From the NCBI GenBank assembly GCA_016808115.1, contig JAEQBH010000651.1, forward strand, positions 124,001-188,000: DNA of 64,000 bases, given 5' to 3'. The notes beneath the pieces were generated by a model. It made no database searches. It was not told the DNA's origin and saw nothing but the letters and a program-made list of their open reading frames with translations. This stretch comes from Tetrastigma voinierianum. Its lineage: Eukaryota; Streptophyta; Magnoliopsida; Vitales; Vitaceae. Every line of letters begins with the position of its first letter. The first letter of the stretch is position 1. The translations under genes were made by a program, and so were the position numbers. Positions 22,319 through 33,179 of the stretch are shown here, in pieces.

Positions 22319-23274
22319 AAAGCAAATATCCAAAATTACTAGCATCCAAAAGCCACCTTGCTCCCAAAAGCGACTTTTCGAGATTCTACAATTTTTAAAT
22401 TTAAAGACTAAATGAAAGCATCTAACTTATATCTATTCTAAATCTATTCCAATTTTACCCTGGATTTTCTTTAATAATTAAATCATATACCCTTCATTCA
22501 TTTATATCACTCAAAACACTATAAAATATTTATTAAATTATTTATAACTTTATCAATTGAAATAAATTAAAATTTGTTAAGAAAAAAGTGTGGTAAAATT
22601 TTATAGGTTGTGGGTTGAACGCTCGCCGCTGCCACGTACCGGACGAAACTATTATTGCTGGTCTTCCAAACATAAAAATCCAAATTATTCAAGATTCGCG
22701 TGACCAAATCGTTGGAAGAATTTTTTTCAACAACTATGGAGGAAGGTTAAGAGAACCTCGCTTTGTTTGGGTCCAAATTAAGTCAGATCACACCATGAGG
22801 GTCAAGGCCGTTGATCTTCAAGAAACGGTGAGCAAAATTCTTCAAATATTTCAGATTTTCGGGTCACGAAAACTGACTTCGGGGTTCCAAAAAGCCTGGT
22901 TTTTTTGTTGGTTTTTTCGGGGTTCAAACTGGGTAGCAAACTTATGGGTTTTTTTTTGCTTCGAGAGAAATTCTAAATTTTTCGCTTCTCGTGTTGTTGC
23001 TTTCGCTTATCCGTAGTCTACTTTTATAAAAATACGAAATTTCCAACTATTATCCGAGAGTCTTAACCCGATGTTTTTAAGTTCAAATTTATTGAGGTTA
23101 TTTTAGGATTTTCATCTTCCTTTTTATTTACGATGAACAAGCTTCACTATTTTTGCCCGCATTTACCAGAATCGCTCACGAGCCATTTTGGCTGGGAAAT
23201 AGCCTCCATCACAAGCATGCTTTGAGTCGTGGTTTCGGAGCCAAATTTTTTTTTGTCACTACTGAGATGCTCTA
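22319..23274. mobile_element. Unclassified ~0.95-kb insert in the 3' LTR of Copia A
   Basis: This segment is absent from the 5' LTR, where ...gtatacttaag is directly followed by gcctcttg. Here ataccaag is followed by foreign DNA that ends in ctaag before gcctcttgg. The first half is AT-rich. The second half has an open frame (22615-23016) that starts NARRCHVPDETIIAGLPNI and continues to LQETVSK, followed by a good splice-donor-like gtgagc. It looks like a piece of an exon carried by the insert, but I recognise no family and no terminal repeats. Confidence 0.55.
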
Positions 23275-23988
23275 AGGCCTCTTGGTCGAATCATTACTCC
23301 TGAATCTCCGGCTAGGAGCGAGAATGCTCCGAGGAGTGCCTCAAGCTGCATAATGGTCGAGTGATGAATCTGGATGAGATCAAATATCACTGGGCTAAAG
23401 ATACCAATCTAACTTGAGCCTACATCGGTCTACGCCTAAATCCATGCTCTAAACCAAGTAGGTATAGATTGGCAGATGACGACCCACCAGATTCTAGTCT
23501 ATGGAAGGGTACAGCCACCATCGACTCTCCCACCACCAGTCACGATGTGTTACTAGATACCAATCTTGACTTGTTTAATCTTTAAGAAGTTGAAATCAAG
23601 GTCAATATACTGAATCCCAATGGGTCACATACCTAGAAGGAGCATGATATTGATATGAAACAGATTTGATGTGATCCAAATATGAGGAGTTAATTCATGA
23701 ATGAGAAATGTCACTGGGATTAGTGGAATCCTGAGTTCAAAGCCCTCACTTAGATAATAGGTCGGGCTTGTACCGGCCAGTGGCCATGTGGACCTCTATA
23801 ACGTATGGGACGATGTAACCTATAATCACTTAGGAGGAGGGCATCTTGGGTTATTTCACAAGATAAGGTTTTCCTATAAAAGCAATGTTATGGAAACCCT
23901 AATGCTGAGCAATGACTTAATTTGGAAAGAGTTCATGAGAAAAAGCCAATTTTCTCTCATCTCCAAGAAGGCAAGTCTAGAGTTTGGA

Positions 23989-24253
23989 TGCTACCATACA
24001 ATTTAGGAGTTTATGCACACTTATACCATTATTAGTTGTATATATTATCTTACCATGTATAAATGCTAAAGATTAGGAATCTGTTAGTTATCATGTATAG
24101 ATGCTAAAGATTATGAATCTGTTAGTTACCATGTATAGATGCTAAAGACTAGATAATTTGGGAGACTATATGTATGGCATATATTGACGGAATCAAGGGA
24201 AGAACTTTTCTAAAATCTCGCTTCGTATTTTTCTGTTATCTATTATTTTGACA
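23989..24253 (+). repeat. 5' LTR of Copia B with a ~38-bp internal triplication
   Basis: The unit 'taccatgtatagatgctaaagattaggaatctgttag' (given here only by its start taccatgtatagatgctaaa) occurs near 24051, 24088 and 24126. The 3' LTR holds one good copy, so the triplication arose after insertion or was lost in the partner. Confidence 0.8.
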
Positions 24254-25849
24254 TGGTATCGTATCTTCTGATTTCTCTGTATGTTCAATAATTTTATCTC
24301 GCTTTGTGGGTTTCTTATAAACTGTAGCACTGGTTCCATCTTCGTGAATCCCACTTGACTTCTATGGTGTTCTTGTTCCTACACATCTCATAAAAGTGTT
24401 TGCCCTTGCTTTTATTTCAAAGGCCTTTCTCCTAAGCAGTGGCTTCTCGACAATTTAAAATTTTTAGCGTTCTTGGTTTATGCCTTTTCTAATTTTCAAT
24501 ATATTGTTTTCTAGGGGTGTTTGTTTGTGTTTTTTTCTCACGTGTGTTGTTGTGTCTTTCTAGTGATATTCTTTGTCTCTTGTCAGATCATGTCATCGAA
24601 TAAGCTGCTGAATCATTCCTATTCCGCTTACCTGGTAAATTATCTGGCTCGGGAGTTCCACTTAAATTATTTAATGCAAAGAATTGTAAATACATTGATT
24701 ATGTTCCCAGATCTCATAAGTGTCAAGGCTTTGTCTATGGGAAATTCATGATGTTCGTGTTATGACTTAGCTCCCAAATTGGCTGAGTCTCACCTTGTTC
24801 AATTTGAGGCCTTATAAAATTGCTCTGCTTCCACCACTCTTCACTGGGCCTACTCGCCCTTCATCCCCTAATTGGTATGGTTCTTTCTCTCGGTTCCTCT
24901 TGTCGCAACTTTATCCACTATTTCCATTCCTCTGCTGTGCAAACAGCCAAGTGGAACACGAGTGTTGCAATTGCAACATGCGTAATCTCTGGCACTTGAG
25001 GAATCACACTCGTGATATTGTTCCTTGTCCTCCTGGCTACCAAACCATCGGGAGTAAATGGGTTTTTCCAGAAAACTGCTGATGGCTCTTAGATCGATAC
25101 AAGCCCCACTCAGGGCTCCTGGGGGCAGCTACAGAACATGTCGACAGAGGTGAGACATTTGCCCTGCTGCAAACATCATCTGAATCCATCTTAGCTATCA
25201 TCGTCATGAACACGTTACTCATATCATAACTCACACGCTTAATAACGCTTCATGCGATCTCCAAGAGGAGATTTACTACGGCTTCCTCTAGTATGACTAC
25301 TCTTCCTCAGCGATATTTGCAAAGTCACAAGTCAGTGATACTGGCAGCTCATGCTACTGGTTTGAGGTGTTTCAGTATACTTTTCTTCATCTCACAAAGT
25401 CACTTGATGATTCTTCTCTCTTCCTTCCTCTCACACACCACGCCGTATAGTTATTCCCTTGGTTTGGTGATGATGCACCAACGGCAATCGACTGTGGTTT
25501 ATACCATTAAGCTTCAAATAAATGTTACATGCAATCATATGAAAGATCTACGCCTCATACTCCTTAGGATTGGAAGTTCATTATCGATCCCATGGCTTCA
25601 GAACCCAATATGGCATATTCAAGATCTTATCACTTTATCAAGTCGAGGACACTTCTTCATGAAGAGTACTCCTATGGAGGTGTAATGTCAACATGTGAAA
25701 GTATGAAGGTGGACCCCCAGATGGAAATCTACTTTACGCGCTTCGTGGGAGCCCTCTGATTCACTGACCACTACTCTGACTTTGACACATCTCCTCTATT
25801 CTATCATCAGTCATTAATTTTATGTCTTATCCTCGAAATCTCCATCTTG

Positions 25850-26410
25850 TTGCAGGTCACCACATCATTCGATATCTTCGAGGATCACCTACTAGTGGGT
25901 TGTTTTTTCCTACCGACACCTCTCTTTAACTTGTTGCCTATAGTGATGCTAATTGGGTTGGGTGTCCAAATACACTTCAATCTACTATAGGTTCATGTAT
26001 GTTTTTAGGTGATGCATTAATTTCTTAGAGATGTAGCAAACAAAGATCAGAGCTCTAAATCCTTCCACCGGTACGAGTATCGTGGCATGTCTACCGCTGT
26101 TCTAAAATTGTATGGCTACGTGATCTCCTGAGGAGCTTAGGTTTCCTCAGACTTACTTTACTCTTCTCTCATGCTAATAACACTAGTGTTATTCCGATTG
26201 CCATCAATCCCGCTTCCATGAGCTTATCACACATTGAAGTTGATTGGTCATCTATTCAGAGACACTCTAATGCCTGGATATCTTTCCCTTACATCTCTTC
26301 CATTCCATAACTAAATGAATGCCTCACCAAAGCCCGACTGGTCAGGCATCAATTTTCTATTGGCAAATTGTTGTCGACCGACTTACCAAAGATCAATTTG
26401 AGGGAGGCAA
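25850..26410 (+). pseudogene. Copia B RNase H and 3' end
   Basis: Frames give 'VAYSDANWVGCPNTLQSTIG', the conserved SDADWAGC-DTRRST region, then 'CMFLGDALIS' and later words equivalent to 'HIEVDCHSI'. The element ends with a purine-rich caatttgagggaggcaag before the 3' LTR. Confidence 0.78.
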
Positions 26411-26643
26411 GTTTACCATATAATTTTAGGAGTTTATGCACTAGTTCCTATTATTAATAATGTGACATATTATCTTACCATGTATAGATGCTAAAGATTT
26501 GGAATCTGTTAGTTGGTTTGGTGCATGTATGCTAAACACTGTGATAATTCCAAGCATCATATGTATGGCAGAGATCACTGAATCAAGGGAAGAACTTTTC
26601 CAAAATCTCTTTTCATATTTTTCTGTTGTCTAGTATTTTGACA
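26411..26643 (+). repeat. 3' LTR of Copia B
   Basis: Partner of 23989-24253. It is followed at once by the resumed LTR of element A (gagaccctgtttttggct, matching gagactgggtttttggct near 11960). Confidence 0.8.
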
Positions 26644-26892
26644 TGAGAGACCCTGTTTTTGGCTCGATCGACTTGGCTAGCACTGTGACCCTAAGACCAA
26701 GGCTTCGAGGTCATTACCACTCTTCGCGGATACCGTTAGGAGGAAAACTTAGGACTTGATTCGCTTCGTCTAAAGCTTGCCCCACTACTCAAGCCTCGCT
26801 TTGGAACCAACACAAAGTAACTTCTACACTTCTCTTGTTGTAGAACCGACGGATGCTACGTAAGGGGGTCCTTGGATAGGTTTTTGTTGGGA

Positions 26893-28900
26893 ATGTCAAC
26901 CGTAGTAGAGTGCTTGAACGAGTTCTGCAACATCTCTAGCCAACAAGTAAGCCTTCAAAAATCCCGTCTTTATTTTTCCTGGGGAGTTGATGATGCGCTA
27001 GCCGAGCGGATTGCCCTCATCGCACAAATTCCCATCACCACAGACTTAGGAAAATATCTCGGGATTCCATCAATTCATGGTCGAGCTCACTTAGGTATTT
27101 TTCAGCCTCTTCTTGATAGGGTTGGGGAAAGAATAGTGGGATGGAAGACGAGATATCTCTCCTTTGCAGGAAGATGCACTCTTGCCCAGTCAGTCCTACA
27201 GGCAACACCTCTTTATCTAATGCAAACTACCCTCCTTATCATCATCTACAACAACATTGATAAGCTAGTAAGAAAGGCCGTGTGGTGAGAGGGGAAAGAT
27301 AAGAAGAAAATCCACTTGGTAAAATGGGAGACAGTCATTAGGGACAAGGAAGATGGAGGCTTGGGTTTAAAAAGTATGCGTGACATGAACGTGGCCTTCC
27401 TCGCAAAATTAGGCGGGAGGATGATCATGACAGAGTATCCCCAAGGTATAAGATGGCACGCCAACAAACAACACAAGGGAACCCGAAATTTCCAAAATGA
27501 CAAAAAGGGAGCCTCGAATGTTTGGCGCAGTATCAGCGAAGCTGTGACAACTCTCACCAAAGGGGCAAAGATCAGCGTCTACAACAGATAGGATATACTG
27601 TTTTGGAGAGATAAATGGATTAGCAACTCCCCTCTCCTGGAACGAGTCACGCAACAAATCTCAATGGCCGACTCCTTCAAGAGAGTCATAAACTACTGGG
27701 ACATCTATAGGGGCTGGAAGTGGGAAGAAATGGCTAGTTAGCTATCTCCCGACATTGCGAACCAACTCCTTGGTTAGGCAGGATGAAGATGATAAAGATA
27801 GACTGAGCTGGGAATCTTCTAAAATGGCACTTTCACAGTTAGGTCGGCGTACTCCTTGCTGAATTAGCAGCCAAGGATGCCTAACCACAACACTTGGAGT
27901 GGGATCTGGAAACTGAAGGTTCCACAAAGGCTTTGCATGTTTGTATGGCTTCTTCTGCATGGGAAAATTTTAACAAACATGGAGCTGACTCATAGAGGAA
28001 TTACCGCTAACCCATATTGTAAATGTTGTTTGGGGGAGGAGGAGGACCTTAATCACATCTTCAGGTCTTGTAAAAGGCTCTGTCCACCTAGAGACTCCTC
28101 AAAGGCAGGCTGGCCACAACAACCGGCCCCACAATTCATGGAGTTGATGAGCTGGAACTTAAGGAACCCCTCCCTACGAGGTTAAAAGGGAGATTGGAAA
28201 AAAGAAATTCACCATTTGTTTATGGTGGATCTAGAAATGGAGGAACGAGCTGGCTTTCCAAGACAAAGAATATGCCATAGAGGAAAAACTTTTCAAGCTT
28301 CGGGCCTTCTCTAGAGAGGTTAGAGCAGTACTGGCGTCCCAAAAGATTTTGGAAGGAGGAAGAGAGGGTAGCAAAACTACCTGGGTGCAGGGGATGGGAT
28401 CCCACAAGGGTGGGTAACTTTGAACACCGACGGCTGCTTTAAAACGGAAACGAAACCAGTAGGTGAGTGGGATTCAAAAGTGAAGGTCATTCTCCCAAAT
28501 GAAAGTTGGTCAATGTTGAGGCATGAATCAAGGCATGGGACCTTAAGCTAGCATGGGAGTGAGTCCGTCAAACATGATGGAGTTTGATCTTCCTGCAGTT
28601 CCCAATAACAAATGAAATTGAGGTAGAGCCAAACTTCCAAATCTCTGATACTGATAAGACCCCGGGGTAGCACACCAACAGAATCTGTCACTGTTACTGA
28701 GAGCAAACTCAAAACAATGAAATAGATTGGCTGTAATGGCGATTGAGCTGCCTTATAGGGAGGTCCGTCTCTGGTAAGTTGTTCCAAGGGAGTTGGAAGA
28801 AGTTCTCATTCATGATCAGATGGGCTTACGTTAGCCGAGAAGAGTATATAATAGCCAGTTTCTTAGGGTATTTTCCCCTCCTTCCAGAGGAAAAAAAAAA
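26893..28900 (+). pseudogene. LINE reverse transcriptase C-terminus, zf-RVT and RNase H remnant
   Basis: It continues the LINE interrupted at 10810. After the duplicated ATGTC the frame runs STVVECLNEFCNISSQQVSL, then 'LGKYLGIPSIHGR', 'ERIVGWKTRYLSFAGR' and 'TLAQSVLQATPLYLMQT', the RT thumb region of plant L1 elements. Near 27316 'VKWETVIRDKEDGGLGLKSM' follows. A zf-RVT domain is clear at 27890-28085 (WKLKVPQRLCMFVWLLLHGK, then CKCCLGEEEDLNHIF). An RNase H start (WVTLNTDGC) lies near 28411. Frames change several times. An A-rich tract near 28891 may be the tail. Confidence 0.88.
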
Positions 28901-29574
28901 GTCAAAAATAACTTTAAGTAATAAGTAAAAGTTTACATTTTTATTTTACTTCTTATCTTTATCCATCCTATTTATCTCCACAATTTCCTTTACTAGTGTA
29001 CCACCATCACTACTCCCCTACAAGTTATGAAGATAAATATGTCATGTTAATGATGTTAAGACATATTTTCAATGAATTTTATAATAAAGTCAAATAATAA
29101 GTTTTAAGTTAATAAGTTAAGTATAATTTCACTTAAAATCAGCTTAATTCATTATTAAGTCATAAATAGTAAGTTCCACTAAACACCCCCAAACATTTAT
29201 AATTAGGAAATACTAAAATATTTGAGTGATATATATATCAAAATTCAAATTTAGATCATTGAATATTTATTATGAGATATTGGTCGGAGATCAAAGTATT
29301 AAGGTATAAAAATATAAATAAATGGTATTATAGTATAGATAATGAGAAGAAAAAAAAATACTGCCACATAATATTTTGTAAGTTCAATGAAATTGAAAAT
29401 TTTGTGATCAGGCCATAGTGGGCCCTAGAACCTTATAAAGAATAGGTCTCATTCGCTTTATGTCTATAACAAGATCAATCATGGGAAAGCATTCATGCCC
29501 GGCCACGCCAGAGCTGTGTAGAAGCTCCCATCTCATGCTCTGTGGACTGTGGAATGAGGTGGATAGACATACCC
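28901..29574. other. AT-rich intergenic DNA
   Basis: No gene is supported between the LINE remnant and the heat shock promoter elements. It is ordinary AT-rich plant spacer. Confidence 0.6.
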
Positions 29575-29649
29575 AGAAGCTTGTAGAACTCACCCAACAA
29601 CAGATATCATTTAATTAATATAAATGTCACTCAAAGAAAGTTCAAGATC
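29575..29649 (+). promoter_or_regulatory. Heat shock elements of the small HSP gene
   Basis: Two alternating nGAAn/nTTCn arrays are visible. AGAAGCTTGTAGAAC at 29575-29589 has three units with one mismatch. AGAAAGTTCAAGATC at 29635-29649 has two perfect units and one mismatched unit. They lie about 110 and 50 bases upstream of the TATA box, the usual place for heat shock factor binding in plant sHSP promoters. Confidence 0.75.
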
Positions 29650-29696
29650 AATCCACCTTTATTCCATTAACACCCCCCCTCCCCCAATCTCATCTT

Positions 29697-29706
29697 GTAT
29701 AAATAG
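29697..29706 (+). promoter_or_regulatory. TATA box of the small HSP gene
   Basis: tgtataaata matches the plant TATA consensus, lies about 65-70 bases before the ATG and follows the heat shock elements. Transcription probably starts near 29730. Confidence 0.8.
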
Positions 29707-29769
29707 GCTATACCATCCCAGTCTTTCTGCATTATCAGTTCAAAATTTCTCAGTAGTTGTGATCTTTCA

Positions 29770-30204
29770 ATGGCTTTGGTTCCTCGTTTCTTTGGAAGCT
29801 CAAGTGTTTTTGACCCATTTTCTCGGGAAATATGGGACCCTTTCTTCGGCTCCAATGAGACGTCATCCTTCGCGAATTTGCAGATTGATTGGAAGGAGAC
29901 TCCAGAGGCTCATATATTCAAGGCAGACCTTCCTGGGCTGAAGAAAGAGGAGGTGAAAGTGGAGGTGGAAGAAGGGAGAGTGCTGCAGATAACTGGGGAG
30001 AGAAGCATGGAGAAGGAGGACAAGAATGACAAGTGGCACCGCGTGGAGCGCAGCCATGGCAAGTTCCTGAGGAGGTTCAGGTTGCCGGAAAATGCTAAGC
30101 TGGATTCTGTGAAGGCTGCTATGGAGAATGGTGTTCTTACTGTTACTGTCCCAAAGCAGGAAGTGAAAAAACCCGAGACCAAGTCCATTGAGATCGCCGG
30201 TTGA
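29770..30204 (+). CDS. Cytosolic class I small heat shock protein, 144 aa
   Basis: This is an intronless gene for an ATP-independent chaperone that binds unfolding proteins in oligomers in the cytosol and nucleus. The N-terminal arm has the class I pattern VFDPFS and IWDPF (residues 13-25). The alpha-crystallin domain runs from about residue 36 to 129: DWKETPEAHIFKADLPGLKK, then WHRVERSHGKFLRRFRLPEN, and GVLTVTVPK at the end. The C-terminal tail holds the I-x-I motif (IEI, residues 140-142), which docks between dimers. At 144 residues it is a little shorter than the usual 150-160, the loss being in the N-terminal arm. No organelle signal is present. Heat shock elements and a TATA box precede it. 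The frame is intact, with no sign of decay. Confidence 0.97.
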   Translation: MALVPRFFGSSSVFDPFSREIWDPFFGSNETSSFANLQIDWKETPEAHIFKADLPGLKKEEVKVEVEEGRVLQITGERSMEKEDKNDKWHRVERSHGKFLRRFRLPENAKLDSVKAAMENGVLTVTVPKQEVKKPETKSIEIAG

Positions 30205-30336
30205 TACCATGAGATATGGTATATTAATATGATCAGTGTGTTAATTTCCTTATAAAATTGAGTGCTTTTTTTTCATTTTCTTTGAATGGGTTGTGTCTTT
30301 TCCTTTCCTTCTATCTTTGTCTTCCTATCTATAAAT

Positions 30337-30342
30337 AATAAA
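30337..30342 (+). terminator. Polyadenylation signal of the small HSP gene
   Basis: AATAAA lies 133 bases after the stop codon in a T-rich 3' region, the only such signal nearby. Confidence 0.6.
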
Positions 30343-31131
30343 GAACTGGGTACTTTTCTTCTTGTTTCTATTTGAAGAGGAATATTCAATGAATTTTCAC
30401 ATATTATATCACCCTTTCTTTCGGTTCCTGAAAAAAGGGTCCAGCCAACAAATTAGTCTAACCCATTATTTTGGGCATATACAGATAATCTCCAGCTACT
30501 CCGGGGATGTCTAAGTTCAGTTTCTTTATGATTGACAAGCCGATCCCAATTAGCTTAGGTACTAGCTGCCGACAGGCTTGAAGTTAATGGTCGGGTGAAT
30601 CCTCTTATGACTTTAAGAGAACTCGAATTAATGACCATTAGATAGCAAATCTAGCAAATCCAGGGCCGGATGAAGTGAACTACCCATCAGGCCAATACTA
30701 GTTCAAGCTTTACATTCCCATCAAATTGCTGCAATCATCAGCAATAAAAAAGAAGTCCTTTTGGATAGAATTGGTCCCTGTAAAAGTAAACCTTGGATGA
30801 GAATAGTGTTTAGAGTGAGAAAAGGACAGATTATATAAGAATATAGTTGCTTAAGTGCTATTGGTATTCCCTCCCCAAGAAAAACAAACGTATAAGCTTT
30901 GGGTATCAGATATAGTTCAACAGTATCTGTTTGTCCACATGCTTACTAGGGCTGTGATACCAATCTTTGAAGGGCTTGGTTTATTAATCATAAAAAATAG
31001 CTCCATTCCGTGGCCTTGTTCTTCTATATGTCCAAAGTTCAGCTTCTGAGATTGACGAGATTGTGAGGCTGATTTAATTTTCCATAGAAAGTGATAGAAT
31101 CTTGAAATCCCAACTCTTTCCACAAAGAGAT
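30343..31131. other. Spacer and probable UGT promoter
   Basis: No gene is present. tatataag at about 30833-30840 could be the TATA box of the downstream glycosyltransferase, which would give a leader of roughly 265 bases. Nothing else is recognised. Confidence 0.4.
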
Positions 31132-32825
31132 ATGGCAAGGAGGGTGGTGCTAGTTCCATGTCCATACGAAGGCCACATAAATCCAATGCTTCAACTGGGA
31201 GCAATACTCCATTCCAGGGGATTTTCAATCACAGTTGCTCACACCCAATACAACTCTCCTGATCCCTCCAATCACCCTGATTTCAGCTTCCTCCCCATTC
31301 CGGACGGCTTCTCCGATGGCCAGAACTTCCCTGCCAATCTAATAGATCTAGTTTTAGCTGCTAATGTCAACTGTGAATTGCCTCTCCGGGAATGCTTAGC
31401 AGAAAAACAACAAAAGCATGGCGACATCGCTTGTATAATCTACGATATGGGCATGTATTTCTCTGAGGCTGTGGCTAACCATTTGAAGGTTCCAAGCATC
31501 ATCCTTGTCACCTGGAATGTTTCCACTACCGTAGCTCACTATGCCTTTCCTAGCCTCCGGGAAAAAGGTCTTATTCCCCTGCAAGGTTAGTCACCATACC
31601 ATAAAATAGGATTTTTTTTTTTTTTTTTTTTTTTTTTTGTTGGTTAAGCTTGAAATCAGCAATAAGTATCATACTTCTTGCTTAAAAAAATTTCGGGTTT
31701 TTTGGCAAGTTCCTAATCTTATCAATTCAATAAGAACTAAGTTGATAGTTTATCCATCCAGTTGAATTGTATGGTACTCATTCATATTTTGTATTAGACT
31801 GGCCCTCCAAAATCAGACCTATCCTTGATTTCAGAAATCCCCTGTTTTCAAAGATTGATTATTCAGCATTGAGTTCACTATAGACCTTGTCTGATCTTTA
31901 GATATGGGAAATGGGATGCTGATGGTTTTTTTTTTCATGGATTGCAGGCTCTAACATACATGATCCAGTACCTGAGCTTCATCCCCTCAGATTCAAGGAC
32001 CTTCCCATCTCCCGTTTGGGAGATTTGGAATCTTCCTTCCAGCTGCTAGCTAAAATGTACAAAAGGAGAAGTTCTTCAGCCATCATTTGGAACACCATGG
32101 ACTGCCTTGAACATTCTTCAATAGCACAGCAACAGAAAATTCTCCAAGTTCCATTCTTCCCAATAGGCCCTCTCCATAAACTTGCTCCACCCTCCTCAAG
32201 TAGCTTGTTCAAAGAGGACTGTAGCTGCATTACATGGCTTGACAAGCAATCTCCTAAGTCAGTCATCTATGTCAGCTGGGGGAGCTTAGCATGTATGGAT
32301 GGCAAGGACCTAGCTGAGGTTGCTTGGGGGCTGGCCAACAGCAACCTCCCTTTCTTGTGGGTGGTTCGGCCCGGCTTGGTCCGGGGCTCACAGTGGACAA
32401 AGCAGCTGCCTGAGAGCTTCATTGACAGTGTTGGAGAAAGATGCCACATTGTGAAATGGGCACCCCAGAAGGAAGTGTTGGCGCACCCATCAGTTGGAGG
32501 ATTTTGGAGCCATTGTGGATGGAACTCTACACTGGAAAGCATTTCTGAAGGGGTTCCAATGATCTGCAGGCCTTATTCATCGGACCAACGGGTGAACACA
32601 AGATATATAAGTTACGTTTGGAGGATGGGAATGGAGCTGGAGAGTGTTGAGTTGGAGAGAGGGGAGATAGAAAGAGCTGTGAGAAGGCTGATGGTGGATG
32701 GAGAAGGGGAGGAGATGAGGAACAGAGCAATGGAACTGAAGGAGATGATGGAGATTTCTACAAGTGAAGGTGGTTCTTCCAGCAGAGCCTTGAAGGAGCT
32801 TCTGGAGTTTATCTCCTCATTCTAA
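31132..32825 (+). CDS. UGT76: UDP-glycosyltransferase, UGT76-like, two exons (31132-31585, 31948-32825)
   Basis: The enzyme is a soluble cytosolic family 1 glycosyltransferase moving sugar from UDP-sugar to a small acceptor. The spliced protein is 443 residues. The start MARRVVLVPCPYEGHINPM puts the catalytic His at residue 15; Asp105 (CIIYDMG) fits the charge-relay Asp. The PSPG donor-binding box spans residues 322-365, exactly 44 residues, from WAPQKEV through HCGWNS to the final SDQ; the last Gln suggests UDP-glucose. The intron is 362 bases, phase 1, with donor aag|gttagt and acceptor ttgcag|gct, at the position usual for group H (UGT76) genes, whose exon 1 wording it shares (ACIIYD, YFSEAVANHLK). 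UGT76 members act on cytokinins, oxylipins, small acids or terpenoids; the acceptor cannot be read here. An upstream in-frame ATG at 31102 is less likely because conservation starts at MARR. Confidence 0.94.
31586..31947 (+). other. Intron of the UGT gene with a long T tract
   Basis: GT...AG intron. It contains a T run of about 27 bases near 31612-31638. Removing it joins CAA G|GC TCT in frame. Confidence 0.9.
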
Positions 32826-32995
32826 TCAGAGTAAGAAACCAACTCTGAGAAGAGGATACTATTGCCTTTCTGTTCTTATTCTGCTATCAATTTTTAATTT
32901 TTATCACTATGCATAGGATGATGCTGTGGAAATCAAATTCCAAAATTTGATGCATCTCATAATTGGGAATTTTTGGCATAAGTTGTGATGGGTTG

Positions 32996-33179
32996 TGTTC
33001 GATTATTATATATGGAAAGTTAGTTTTATTATGTATGGTAATTTGTATTTTCCTTTCTTAGGGTTATAAAGATAGCCTATATGCGCCCAGACGACTCAGA
33101 ATTCATAGCTTATAATACATGTTACTCAGTCTCTTTCTTCATGACGTGAGCTGTGTTTTTCGATTTTTCCGTCGGCTCT
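32996..33179 (+). repeat. 5' LTR of Copia C
   Basis: Starts tgttcgattattatatatgg, against tgttagattatattcatgg in the 3' copy. The right edge is set by a degraded primer-binding site (tggtctaggc) at 33180. Confidence 0.7.

Larger units (their letters stand above)
23989..26643 (+). mobile_element. Copia element B, short and decayed, inside the LTR of A
   Basis: LTRs of 265 bp (23989-24253) and 233 bp (26411-26643) share tgctaccata-type starts, gaatcaagggaagaactttt and the end attttgaca. The 5' LTR is followed by tggtatc, the start of a Copia primer-binding site. The interior has RT-start words (PCPPGYQTIGSKWVF near 25030) and RNase H words near 25920-26250. Most of gag-integrase-RT is missing, giving a total of 2.65 kb. 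Its position proves it is younger than A. Confidence 0.85.
10811..26892 (+). mobile_element. Copia element A, 16 kb as found, inserted in a LINE
   Basis: Direct LTRs (10811-12217 and 21667-26892, the latter interrupted) flank Copia gag, integrase, RT and RNase H remnants in Copia order (integrase before RT). The host LINE has ATGTC at 10806-10810 and again at 26893-26897, the expected 5-bp target duplication. The LINE reading frame continues across it. Removing three nested inserts (16191-19622, about 22319-23274, 23989-26643) leaves roughly 9 kb. All coding parts are broken. One oddity: the primer-binding site lies about 50 bases beyond the LTR end implied by the duplication. Confidence 0.88.
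21667..26892 (+). repeat. 3' LTR of Copia A, interrupted twice
   Basis: It begins tgttagagaagtgctc, right after a purine-rich tract (caagtagcgggagtt). It aligns to the 5' LTR in three blocks (21667-22318, 23275-23988, 26644-26892) with two foreign segments between them. It ends ttgttggga directly before the ATGTC duplication. Confidence 0.82.

Noticed and set aside
29863..30210. 115-codon minus-strand frame over the small HSP gene
   Set aside because: Antisense shadow of the alpha-crystallin coding region.
31979..32730. Minus-strand frames over UGT exon 2
   Set aside because: Antisense shadows of a well-supported coding exon.
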